From: Candidatus Saccharimonadota bacterium
Lineage (GTDB): Bacteria > Patescibacteriota > Saccharimonadia > Saccharimonadales > UBA4665
NCBI GenBank assembly: GCA_029288425.1
Contig: JARIHD010000026.1
Span: 1 to 49,569, forward strand
DNA: 49,569 nucleotides
Direction: 5' to 3'
Positions 24,717 through 33,241 of this stretch are shown here, in pieces. Both the position numbers and the translations under genes were made by a program. The stretch's first letter is position 1, and the number at the start of each line of letters is the position of its first letter. The notes below the pieces were generated by a model. That model did not search any database. It was not told the origin of the DNA and worked only from the letters and a program-made list of their open reading frames with translations.

Positions 24717-27284
24717 TTAGTTGTTTGGGAAGAACCGTGCGATTTCGTTTTGGATGGAGGCGAGTCGGGCTTCAGTTTCAGCGAGTTGTTGTTTGGTCTG
24801 GGCAACTACCGCTTCCGGGGCATTGTCGATATATCTTTTGTTGGTCAGTCGGGCTTTTAGCCGTTCAAAAGCTGTCTGTTCGGACTGCAATTTTTTTTGG
24901 AGCGCCTCTAGATATTCCTTGGCCGTATCGGCGTCGATGGCCAGCCAGGCATCCAAACTGCTACCCGTTAGCTTTAGTCCGTCCGACACCTCAACTTCTG
25001 TTAGATCACTTAGCTTGGCCATTCGTTTGATAATCTCGGCGTTATCGCTAATCGCACTGGCGGGGCGATATTCTATAACCCCGGTGGATAGGCCGATGTT
25101 TTTCATGGCCGTCCGGATTTCGCCGACCAACTGCTTAACTTTTTCAAAAGCGTTAGCGCGCTCGGCGTCGCCGGGTTTAATGACCGGCCACAGGCTAGTT
25201 GCAGCCAATGATGTCTCATCATCCCATTTAAGGGTTTGCCAGATAGTTTCGGTTACAAATGGCGCAAAAGGATGAGTGATAGTTAGGATGTGCTGTAATG
25301 TGCGCGTCAGCAAGGGAATATTTTCCTGGGCTTTCGACGCTTCGAGGTACCAGTCGGCAAAATCATCCCATACAAAGTGATACACGCGGTCATACGCTTC
25401 GGCGAAACGGTATATTTCAAGATCAGCCGCAACGCTGTCTGCTGTCTGCTGGAGTTTACTTAAAATCCAGTGGTCGGCATCCGTCTCCGGCTCTACCCTG
25501 CCCCTCTGCGCAGTGCCATTGGTCTTGCTCTCGATATATCGGGCGATGTTCCAGAGTTTATTGGCAAAGTTGCGTGCATCTTCGACCTTTCGTGGGTCGT
25601 AGCCGCGGTTTACAGCGGCGGCACGTCCGGCAATGATTCCCATCCGCAACGCATCGGCACCATATTGCTCTATTACTTCTGGCGCGTTAATAACATTGCC
25701 AATACTCTTACTCATCTTACTGCCGTCTTCGGCCATCACATAACCATGGATATACACCGACGTAAAAGGAATCTCCCCTGTTACGTACAAGCCCAACATG
25801 ATCATACGGCTTACCCAGGGATATAAGATCTCGCCCCCCGTTTCCATGAGGCTGAGCGGATAAAATTGCTTGAAGTCCTCATTGTCGGGATAGCCTAGGG
25901 TGACATAAGGCCACGAGCTGCTTGAAAACCACGTGTCAAAAACATCGGAATCCCGGCGGTAGATTTCTCCGTCAACCTCTATAATTTCTTGATCGACGCG
26001 CTCGTCATATATCCAATCGTCCCTGTTATTGACATTCTGAAACGCGGGAATAGGAATGCCCCACGCATTCTGACGTGAAATGTTCCAGTCACGCAGGTTC
26101 TTGAGGTAGTTGATGAGTTGCTCTTTTTTCGCCTCCGGGTAAAAGGTGATCTTGTCCGCTTCCAGGGCTTTAAGGGCTGGTTTTGCCAAAGGCTGCATGT
26201 CTACAAACCACTGATCGCGTAGAAGGGGCTGAATAACGGTGCCGCACTTATAGCAGTGTCCTACGTTATGAGTGTAGTCTTCGACTTTTACGAGGTACCC
26301 CTGCTCTTCCAGGTCTTTGACGATCTGCTTCCGGGCTTCTTCGACGGTCATACCTCGATATTCGGCCGGAACCTCCGCGTTCATTTTGCCGTCGTAATCG
26401 ATAACGGTGATCAAAGGTAGCGCATGTCGTTCACCGAGCGCAAAGTCATTTGGATCGTGCGCCGGCGTGATTTTGACGGCACCGGTACCGAAGGCGGGAT
26501 CTACAAATTCGGTATCGGTAATAATAGGAATCTCACGTCCCACCAGAGGCAGAGTAACGGTTTTGCCATGAAAATCACTGTAGCGCGGATCATCGGCATG
26601 AACAGCCACTGCAGTGTCACCAAGCATGGTTTCCGGCCGAGTTGTCGCCACAATAATCTCGCCATTACCATCAGTTAAGGGATAGCGTAGCTGCCATAGT
26701 TGGCCCCGATCTTCCTTATATTCTACCTCGATATCGGCAAAAGCCGTACCGTGAAACGTGCAGTAATTTACTAAACGTTCACCCCTATAGATAAGCCCCT
26801 CATCCCACATCTTTTTGAACGTAGCATACGCACGGTTCACAACTTTTTCATCCAAGGTAAACGTAAAACGGGTCCAATCTACGCTGCCGCCTAGACTGCG
26901 GAACTGGTCCTCGAAGTTTTTGCGATTGAGAGCTACAAAATCCCAAATTCGCTTGTACAATTCTTCTCGAGTAAAATCGAAACGGCTCTTCCCTTCCTTG
27001 GCCAAGTGTTTTTCGTACACAGCTTGTGTTTCAAACCCGGCATGATCGGCGCCCGGCACAAAGAGTACGCTCTCCCCTTTTAGGCGATGGTAGCGCACGG
27101 CGATATCCTGTAATGTCATCGTAAGGGCAAAGCCGATGTGCAAGTTGGCATTGGCATTCGGCGGAGGGACGACCACTGAAAAGCTCTTCCCTGCTTTACG
27201 TGGCTGGAAGGCTTGGGATTTCTCCCAAAGTGCGTAGATGTCGGCCTCATATTTTGAAGGCTCATACACTTTTGGCAAATTCAT
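24717..27284 (-). CDS. valS: Valyl-tRNA synthetase
   Basis: 855 aa. HIGH-type motif NLHIGF at 48-52, KMSKS at 523-527, the CP1 editing domain (~150-380) with TTRPETMLGDTAVAVH, a zinc-type segment HCYKCGTVI (~343-349), and a C-terminal arm with the coiled-coil tail (~790-850) typical of ValRS. It charges tRNA-Val. AGGA lies 7 nt before the ATG, so this gene has a normal leader, unlike many neighbours. Confidence 0.97.
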   Translation of the reverse strand: MNLPKVYEPSKYEADIYALWEKSQAFQPRKAGKSFSVVVPPPNANANLHIGFALTMTLQDIAVRYHRLKGESVLFVPGADHAGFETQAVYEKHLAKEGKSRFDFTREELYKRIWDFVALNRKNFEDQFRSLGGSVDWTRFTFTLDEKVVNRAYATFKKMWDEGLIYRGERLVNYCTFHGTAFADIEVEYKEDRGQLWQLRYPLTDGNGEIIVATTRPETMLGDTAVAVHADDPRYSDFHGKTVTLPLVGREIPIITDTEFVDPAFGTGAVKITPAHDPNDFALGERHALPLITVIDYDGKMNAEVPAEYRGMTVEEARKQIVKDLEEQGYLVKVEDYTHNVGHCYKCGTVIQPLLRDQWFVDMQPLAKPALKALEADKITFYPEAKKEQLINYLKNLRDWNISRQNAWGIPIPAFQNVNNRDDWIYDERVDQEIIEVDGEIYRRDSDVFDTWFSSSSWPYVTLGYPDNEDFKQFYPLSLMETGGEILYPWVSRMIMLGLYVTGEIPFTSVYIHGYVMAEDGSKMSKSIGNVINAPEVIEQYGADALRMGIIAGRAAAVNRGYDPRKVEDARNFANKLWNIARYIESKTNGTAQRGRVEPETDADHWILSKLQQTADSVAADLEIYRFAEAYDRVYHFVWDDFADWYLEASKAQENIPLLTRTLQHILTITHPFAPFVTETIWQTLKWDDETSLAATSLWPVIKPGDAERANAFEKVKQLVGEIRTAMKNIGLSTGVIEYRPASAISDNAEIIKRMAKLSDLTEVEVSDGLKLTGSSLDAWLAIDADTAKEYLEALQKKLQSEQTAFERLKARLTNKRYIDNAPEAVVAQTKQQLAETEARLASIQNEIARFFPNN

Positions 27285-27593
27285 AGTGGTGTCCTATTCT
27301 AGACTTAATAACAGATTACAGCTTATCATTTTATTGACTTATTTACTACTGCACTCTATCGATAAAATCATTTCACATGAAACTGAGCCAATGCAAACAG
27401 AGTTTTCGCGTGAAAACCTTACACTGTCCCCATAGCCAAGTTATTTGTTTACGTTTTATCTGGTCATGCAAACATGCAAGGTACGATCCGCTTACGGATT
27501 AAAGTCTCTGGTTTTTGTTTTTGCAGCGCTAGGGTATCCTAGGCTGGGGTAAGATTGCAAGTATTACCTATAAGAAAGTGGGGCACTCTTTGC
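27285..27593. other. Intergenic region between valS and the GNAT-like gene
   Basis: 309 bp with divergent promoters. A TTGACT is at ~27334. A 41-codon frame (27377-27502, Cys/His-containing) is the only small ORF and lacks an SD; I do not call it. A near-palindrome CTAGG-GTAT-CCTAG at 27529-27542 could be an operator for the downstream gene. No RNA gene is recognised. Confidence 0.4.
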
Positions 27594-28253
27594 ATGATTG
27601 AGAATAACTATGTTCGAAAAGACCCAGAATTCGTAAGGCAGGCTTTGGGCAGGGCAGAGGTGAGCTGTTTTATTAACCGAGACCTACTCGGCGTTGCTAC
27701 CGCAGCCAATGGCACCAGTTATGATATGCTCGCATGGCCTGTCGATGATCATCGCGTTAACCTGCTCGGTTTCTTCGCGCCGGGTTCCATGGGACGGACA
27801 GGGCTGCCGCAAATCGTGTATAACATCAACGACATTCAAAACTTGCCAAGGGAGCAACTTCGACATATTGATCGTACCGGCAAAGGGGTGGGAGCTCGAC
27901 TTTATAATTCTCTGGGTGCGCTTATGAATTCTCACGACCGGGAATTTCCCTGCACACTTTATAGTACAACGGTAGATATGCGGTATATTTTCGACGCAAG
28001 GACTCCGAACGACGGGGCGGGTAAGTGGAATCGCTTTGTTGCCCATACTGCTGAGCTGTGGAGGCTTACGACTAGAGGTGCCGCCGAGATCGTGGAGCAA
28101 GCCGAGCGACAATATGGCCCTCAGTGTGATGCCGCCATTTGGACGCAGCCCTATTTATCCGGTACTCGACAACCCGTAAGCGATAGCTCACTGCCGCCCA
28201 CTTTTGCTTTAATCCGTCACAGCAACCAACTTAGGGTGGCGGATCAAGGCTAA
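27594..28253 (+). CDS. Uncharacterised protein, possibly GNAT-like
   Basis: 219 aa from the ATG at 27594; the frame is open from a TTG at 27555, but nothing supports that start. Cytoplasmic, with no span. The only hint is DRTGKGVGARLYNSLGALM (~106-124), which resembles the acetyl-CoA-binding RxxGxG/A loop and following helix of GNAT acetyltransferases, preceded by a beta strand LPQIVYNIND. The rest is not recognised. It converges with tsaD with 2 bp between stops. Confidence 0.6.
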   Translation: MIENNYVRKDPEFVRQALGRAEVSCFINRDLLGVATAANGTSYDMLAWPVDDHRVNLLGFFAPGSMGRTGLPQIVYNINDIQNLPREQLRHIDRTGKGVGARLYNSLGALMNSHDREFPCTLYSTTVDMRYIFDARTPNDGAGKWNRFVAHTAELWRLTTRGAAEIVEQAERQYGPQCDAAIWTQPYLSGTRQPVSDSSLPPTFALIRHSNQLRVADQG

Positions 28254-28255
28254 GG

Positions 28256-29314
28256 TTACATCGAGAGGTTTGGCACGACTTCAAGGGTCAGGGGATCGAC
28301 TGCTGGTTGCCCGAGCATGGCTTTAAAGCACCCCAACGTGGCAATCATGGCCCCGTTATCGCCGCATAATTTCAGATCGGTATAAGAAATAGGGAAGGGC
28401 AGTCGAGCCGCCAGTTGCCGCCGCAGTTCGCTATTGGCGGCTACGCCACCACCGATGACTACGCACGCAGGTTTGAATTCTTCCACCGCCAGCACCACCT
28501 TGTCGACAATCGTTTCACAAGCTACACGCTGAAAACTAGCCGCAATATTGGCTTTCTGGCCTTCATTTAATAGTCCAGGAAGGGCTGTAGAGGGTAATGA
28601 GTAATCATGTCCCGTTTGTTCCTGTGCAAGCCGCAAAACGGCCGTTTTGAGCCCCGAAAAGCTAAAATCGTATTTTCGCATGCGCGCTTTGGGCAGCTGA
28701 AAGGCCATAGGATCGCCTTCCAGTGCTTTATTCGAAACATTTATACCGCCGGGGTAGGGGAGTCCGATAATTTTAGCAACCTTATCAAAGGCCTCGCCGA
28801 TAGCGTCATCTTGTGTCTGTCCGAGCAAGGTATAATCGAAATGATCGCGCCATAGCACGAGCTGGCTGTGTCCGCCGCTTACAATCACCCCCAGTATCGG
28901 AAACCGGGGTTGCTCAGCGGGCAGTACGTAGCCGCGCAGAGAAGTTTGAGTCAGAAAATTAGCATAAATATGACCCTCGACGTGGTTTATGGCATATAAC
29001 GGTTTGTTTTTAGCAAGAGCCAGTGTCCGCGCGGTCAATACGCCGATCAGCAAACTACCTAAAAGACCGGCACCGTAAGTAACGGCAATCGCATCAATAT
29101 CATCCCATGTACAGCCACTGTCATCCAGTGCTTGCTGCACGACTGGAATGATGGCTTCAATGTGGCTGCGCGCGGCAATTTCAGGAATAACGCCGCCGTA
29201 TTTGGCATGCAAGTCCATACTGCTGGCAACGACGTTGCTCCGCAGTTTTTTGCCATCTTGTACCACAGAGACGGCTGTCTCGTCGCAGCTTGATTCAATT
29301 CCCAATACGATCAC
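28256..29314 (-). CDS. tsaD: tRNA N6-threonylcarbamoyladenosine transferase TsaD
   Basis: 352 aa from a GTG at 29314, giving the standard N-terminus MIVLGIESSCDET. The metal site HVEGH has His111 and His115, and the family segments VTYGAGLLGSLLIGV, ILGVIVSGGHSQLV and CVVIGGGVAANSELR are present. With TsaB/TsaE it makes t6A37 in ANN-decoding tRNAs. TATGCT (with TGC before it) ends 6 nt before the GTG, so the message is leaderless; the TTG at 29332 lies upstream of that promoter and is rejected. Confidence 0.95.
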   Translation of the reverse strand: MIVLGIESSCDETAVSVVQDGKKLRSNVVASSMDLHAKYGGVIPEIAARSHIEAIIPVVQQALDDSGCTWDDIDAIAVTYGAGLLGSLLIGVLTARTLALAKNKPLYAINHVEGHIYANFLTQTSLRGYVLPAEQPRFPILGVIVSGGHSQLVLWRDHFDYTLLGQTQDDAIGEAFDKVAKIIGLPYPGGINVSNKALEGDPMAFQLPKARMRKYDFSFSGLKTAVLRLAQEQTGHDYSLPSTALPGLLNEGQKANIAASFQRVACETIVDKVVLAVEEFKPACVVIGGGVAANSELRRQLAARLPFPISYTDLKLCGDNGAMIATLGCFKAMLGQPAVDPLTLEVVPNLSM

Positions 29315-29360
29315 GCTTACAGCATAGCACAACCGTATCCATTCATACTATTGAGTATAG

Positions 29361-29389
29361 TTGACTTACATGCATCATTATGCTAATGT
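29361..29389 (+). promoter_or_regulatory. Shared-type promoter of repeat-protein gene 1
   Basis: TTGACT (29361-29366), a 17-bp spacer ending in ATTATGC, then TAATGT (29384-29389). The predicted start is ~4 nt before the ATG at 29400. It sits inside the longest open frame, which is why the upstream TTG start is wrong. Confidence 0.6.
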
Positions 29390-29399
29390 ATATATTAAT

Positions 29400-30704
29400 A
29401 TGCTTCACCACGAGCAACCACTAAACATCCCCAGCGAAGCAGATGACCGTTATTTTTCAGGCCGGCTGCCTATAGAACATGTCGATGCCACGCCTGAACC
29501 GCAGATTGACTTTAACGAATACGTTCACCGCAAAACACGTAGTGACTTAGAGGATCTTTTGGCTCCAACCGAACTATCGCTCAAAGAGGGAGGGGTGCTG
29601 GATGGTCTTCGTAAGGCAGCTCAGGCGGAGCTCGATGCCCGTAACCAAAAAAGCCGGAGCGGCGGTAATTTCCAGGCTGGTCTACTCAAAGGCAAAGATG
29701 TGCCTGTAAGGGAAATTGAAGATAACATGCCCAATATGAGCGGCAATCCCGACGCACTCACTCATAAAGAGTTTCCGCCTGAGGATAAGTCCAACGAGGC
29801 CGCTCCAAAGGAAGCGTCCAGGCCGGAGCGGCCAGCCCCCATCTTTTATCGCCGCAAAAACATAACTCCACCCAATCCTATTCCTTCGATGGAAGGTAAA
29901 CTATACAGCGACGCACCAAAAACATATCCTTATGCACTGTGGCATAAGGCTGCCGAGAAGGGGAAGGATGACAAGGGAAATCGTAACTTTCTTGGTGGCA
30001 TCGACTACTTATCGACAGAGGAAATTCAGGACATGGTCAATTACGCCACCGGCCCGGATCGGGCTGCTGATTTCACAAAGGCGCGTGATGCTGCCTATAT
30101 CGACTCACAAACGTATGCCAGCATGCACATGCGTCGCAGAGGGCATATAAATGATGCGACGACCGATGAGTACGCCGCCAAAGCCCGGCAGTCTAAGGCT
30201 CGCGCAGATTACCACCATCGATTGGCCGGCGATATCTTTAATACCGAGGATAGAAACTTATTGTCGCCCCGCGACTTAAAGGTGCTGCAGCAGGAATTAC
30301 GCGACCGCCAGGCTGCTGACGCCTACATTGAGAAGCAATTTGATAGCCTAGCAAAATCCCAGGAAGGGGTTGACACTACCCTGCAGATGCTGCAATTCCT
30401 GGGTCTTGAAAAATCTCCCAAAAAATTATTGAACTGGAAAGTCAGTATGGGCAATATAGGGGTCGGCCCTGCGGCAGCAGCGCAGGCATACGACTGGCGT
30501 GCTCTCCAGATTATTCGCGATAACCCGGCGGTTTCCGAATATATATTTGAACACTCCGCTTCGCATGATGTATATGACCGCCTCAAAACTCATGCCGGCA
30601 AAGAGTTATTCCTAGATTTTTACCATCCCTACGCTCATGAAATGAGCGAGCGAATGAGCCGGCGGTTGCACGCTGAGGAACAAGCAAGAAAGCAAGCCGC
30701 ATAG
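29400..30704 (+). CDS. Repeat-family protein 1 (tandem paralogue), unknown
   Basis: 434 aa from the ATG at 29400. Soluble, charged, no signal or span. The N-terminal half is low-complexity with a conserved helix pair (DLEDLLAPTELS...GLRKAAQAELDARNQ). The C-terminal half has the block GGIDYLSTEEIQDMVNYATGP, then a helical region with LKVLQQELRDRQAADAYIEKQFD and YDWRALQIIRDNP. The same blocks occur in the same order in the next gene, and weaker in the third, showing descent by duplication. It has only one copy of the core, the shortest of the three. No homologue with known function is recognised. Confidence 0.75.
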   Translation: MLHHEQPLNIPSEADDRYFSGRLPIEHVDATPEPQIDFNEYVHRKTRSDLEDLLAPTELSLKEGGVLDGLRKAAQAELDARNQKSRSGGNFQAGLLKGKDVPVREIEDNMPNMSGNPDALTHKEFPPEDKSNEAAPKEASRPERPAPIFYRRKNITPPNPIPSMEGKLYSDAPKTYPYALWHKAAEKGKDDKGNRNFLGGIDYLSTEEIQDMVNYATGPDRAADFTKARDAAYIDSQTYASMHMRRRGHINDATTDEYAAKARQSKARADYHHRLAGDIFNTEDRNLLSPRDLKVLQQELRDRQAADAYIEKQFDSLAKSQEGVDTTLQMLQFLGLEKSPKKLLNWKVSMGNIGVGPAAAAQAYDWRALQIIRDNPAVSEYIFEHSASHDVYDRLKTHAGKELFLDFYHPYAHEMSERMSRRLHAEEQARKQAA

Positions 30705-30726
30705 TAATATATAAAGTGCTATATAA

Positions 30727-30755
30727 TTGACATTCTTTCATATTTATGATTGAAT
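30727..30755 (+). promoter_or_regulatory. Shared-type promoter of repeat-protein gene 2
   Basis: TTGACA (30727-30732), a 17-bp spacer ending in TTTATGA, then TTGAAT (30750-30755), followed by GTATATAG and an A/C-rich leader. About nine in ten bases over ~60 bp match the region at 33151-33210 by eye. The leader is ~50 nt and carries AAGGA before the ATG. Confidence 0.58.
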
Positions 30756-30814
30756 GTATATAGAAACACAAAACAAAATTAGTAAGCTCAACCCCTCCAT
30801 AAGGAACTAGAACC

Positions 30815-33145
30815 ATGTTATCCCCAATCGGTAATTTCGACCAACCCCCACAGACGAGACTCTCCGAAGCGGGACATTTTGGAAGCGCGCTGGAAAAGGC
30901 AATGCAAGAAGCCGCTGAAAGCTTAAATGCTCCGGCAATACCACGGCCTGGTGTTGAACATTCACCCGCACCGGCCGAGCCGGAGAAGCCTGCTGAATTT
31001 GTTAATCCTTTTAACGAAGTATCAAACGGACTCCTGAAAAGGATAATGAATGCGGAAAATACCGATCAATTACCTGAGGTCGCTGGTGCTGCCGGCATTC
31101 CTGTCGAAGAGCGCGGTACTTGGTTTCTTGGTCTGCAGGCTGGCGCTCGGGCAGAAATAGAACGACGCAAAGCGGCCAATCAGCAAGGCAAAACCTTTAA
31201 GACTCTTGATGAACTCAATGCCAATAAACCTAAAGTCGCCGAAGCCAAAACTCCGGATTCTGATGAGACCGTAACGGCCCCTGAACTCTCCCTGGACACG
31301 GATAAGTTTCCCGCCCAAACAGAAGTTAAGCCCCGGGCTGAGGCCCTTCCCCAAACCGACGCGGAAAAATATGACGCCAAATACGCTGCTATGGGCGAAG
31401 ATAAAATCATGGACTTAGGCTATCGCATATCAGAGCTCGGCGACGATACTGTCACCAAAGACATGTCGGTAGAGGAGCAAAAAGCTCTAGCCCGTGCTTA
31501 TAACCGCATCATGAGCACGGCCCATGCAGAATATGATCAGGTTGGCCCTTCATGGATTCTGCACTGGAAGCAAAATGAAGGAGTTAAGCCTTTGCCTCGT
31601 GGCTACCAGGCTATTTTAGATGCACGCGCCAAGCAAGCCCAAATCGAACTAACCGAGCAGTACCGCCAAATGAGCAGTATGGATTTGATCAAAATGGCCG
31701 ACGATGGGGCAGAGATCCGAAGTAAAGCTGAGTTGGAGATCTATGGCGCGCAACTGGAGCGTGCCCAAAAAGAAATAGCAGAAGTCCTTGCAGGCCTGGG
31801 TCCACAAGAGATCATCAAGGAGTATGAGGCTAGGAGAGCGAATCCCGAAGATAATAAAGGAATGTACATGGATCTGCTCGCCAAAAAATATGAAGCAGCG
31901 CAAAAAAAGCTAGAAAATTGGCGGGCCAAGTATCACCACATGTCTGACGACGCCATTATTGGTTTGTCCGAAGAGCGAATAAAAGCTATGTCCGAAGCAG
32001 AATTCGACATATACGCCGAGGAATATCAGAAGGCGGTGAAACACAGGAAAGAACTACTTGCCGATAAAAATCATGGGAAGGTTCCGAGAGAGAGTGTTGG
32101 CGCGTCGCCTGCATCCCAAAGCCTGGATCTCAATGCTATCCACGCAAAATACAACAGCATGGATACGGCGGGGATTCTGCACGCCGCTGATGAGGCTTTT
32201 GCCGGCAAAATGTCTGACACCGAATTCGATGTTTTTATACATAAGTACAATGCTGCCCTAAACAATATGCACGTGCAGTTAAATAAAATGCCGCGGCAGC
32301 AGATTATTTCCATCTACGAACAGTTCAAAGGCGATGAGACGGACGCACCCAGGCATGAAGGTCTCCTAAAAGTTATGGAGCCGTTCTATGCTCGCGCCAA
32401 ATCCGCCCAGGAGTCATATGACATTTTCAATAAAGCACTCAAGCACGGCGAAGACGACTTCATGAAAGGTATCGACTATCTGAGTACAGAAGAGCTTGAG
32501 ACCCTATATGATTATGCAACCAGTCCCCAGGAAGCTGGTAGACTGCAGCGAAAGTTTAACCGTGCTGCCAAACGACGCAACAAGCTTACGGCGAAGGTTG
32601 TCCGAGGTCGGGCAACTGCCTTGGAAGATGGGGTTGCCCGCGCGGCTGCCCATCTCGCCGATAGTTATCGGCGGCAGCGTGAGGCATTGCCCAATGTTGC
32701 CGATACGCAGTTACTTACAAAACGCCATCTCCGCGAAGTGGAACGCGAGTTGACAAACAGAGATGTTGCCGACGAATATATCCAAAAGCAATTTGATGCA
32801 ATGAAAAGCATCGCGGAAAAGCAAGGGGGTATATTTGAAGTTCCCGAGCAGTTCATTGATCTCGACAAAGCTCCTCCAGTCATAAAACAGGCAATTGAAA
32901 AGGGCGACGCTGGGATAGGCAACCAGTTCATCCGAGAGGCCTACGACCGTCGAGTTCTCCGGATGATGCAGAAGAGTCCCTACCTGGCTGACAGCATCCT
33001 GCTATGGCGCGATAAACACGCTAAGTTGCACAACCAATTAGCAACCCGTGCCGCACAAGAACAGCTCCACGACCTTTACCTGCAGCGCATGAGTGCTCTG
33101 GATGAACGAATGAGGGGGAATGACTCCAGAGGCGAAGCAGCCTAA
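30815..33145 (+). CDS. Repeat-family protein 2 (tandem paralogue), unknown
   Basis: 776 aa, soluble, very rich in Ala, Glu, Lys, Asp. Conserved N-terminal helix pair (LLKRIMNAENTDQLPEVAG...GTWFLGLQAGARAEIERR, ~69-125), Pro-rich linker, then four or so ~60-70-residue modules each starting KY..M.(D)...I and followed by a MS..E motif (e.g. ~186, ~275, ~371, ~443). The C-terminal block GIDYLSTEELETLYDYATSP (~552) and LREVERELTNRDVADEYIQKQFD match paralogue 1. AAGGA lies 9 nt before the ATG. Probably an extended helical-repeat protein; role unknown. Confidence 0.75.
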   Translation: MLSPIGNFDQPPQTRLSEAGHFGSALEKAMQEAAESLNAPAIPRPGVEHSPAPAEPEKPAEFVNPFNEVSNGLLKRIMNAENTDQLPEVAGAAGIPVEERGTWFLGLQAGARAEIERRKAANQQGKTFKTLDELNANKPKVAEAKTPDSDETVTAPELSLDTDKFPAQTEVKPRAEALPQTDAEKYDAKYAAMGEDKIMDLGYRISELGDDTVTKDMSVEEQKALARAYNRIMSTAHAEYDQVGPSWILHWKQNEGVKPLPRGYQAILDARAKQAQIELTEQYRQMSSMDLIKMADDGAEIRSKAELEIYGAQLERAQKEIAEVLAGLGPQEIIKEYEARRANPEDNKGMYMDLLAKKYEAAQKKLENWRAKYHHMSDDAIIGLSEERIKAMSEAEFDIYAEEYQKAVKHRKELLADKNHGKVPRESVGASPASQSLDLNAIHAKYNSMDTAGILHAADEAFAGKMSDTEFDVFIHKYNAALNNMHVQLNKMPRQQIISIYEQFKGDETDAPRHEGLLKVMEPFYARAKSAQESYDIFNKALKHGEDDFMKGIDYLSTEELETLYDYATSPQEAGRLQRKFNRAAKRRNKLTAKVVRGRATALEDGVARAAAHLADSYRRQREALPNVADTQLLTKRHLREVERELTNRDVADEYIQKQFDAMKSIAEKQGGIFEVPEQFIDLDKAPPVIKQAIEKGDAGIGNQFIREAYDRRVLRMMQKSPYLADSILLWRDKHAKLHNQLATRAAQEQLHDLYLQRMSALDERMRGNDSRGEAA

Positions 33146-33156
33146 AAACTATATAG

Positions 33157-33185
33157 TTGACATTTATTCACGTTTATGCTTGAAT
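33157..33185 (+). promoter_or_regulatory. Shared-type promoter of repeat-protein gene 3
   Basis: TTGACA (33157-33162), a 17-bp spacer ending in TTTATGC, then TTGAAT (33180-33185), followed by GTATATAGG. The segment is a near-duplicate of the promoter of gene 2. Confidence 0.58.
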
Positions 33186-33241
33186 GTATATAGGAAAACA
33201 CAAAACAAAAAAGCAATCAAGTAAGCGAAAGAATACGGATC

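Noticed and set aside
27377-27502. 41-codon frame with several Cys and His in the valS upstream gap
   Set aside because: No SD, doubtful -10 position, and composition fits random sequence. It would need conservation to be called.
29361-29399. TTG start that extends repeat-protein 1 by 13 codons
   Set aside because: The TTG is the -35 box of the gene's promoter; the -10 also lies inside the extension. The ATG at 29400 is the first start downstream of the predicted transcript start.
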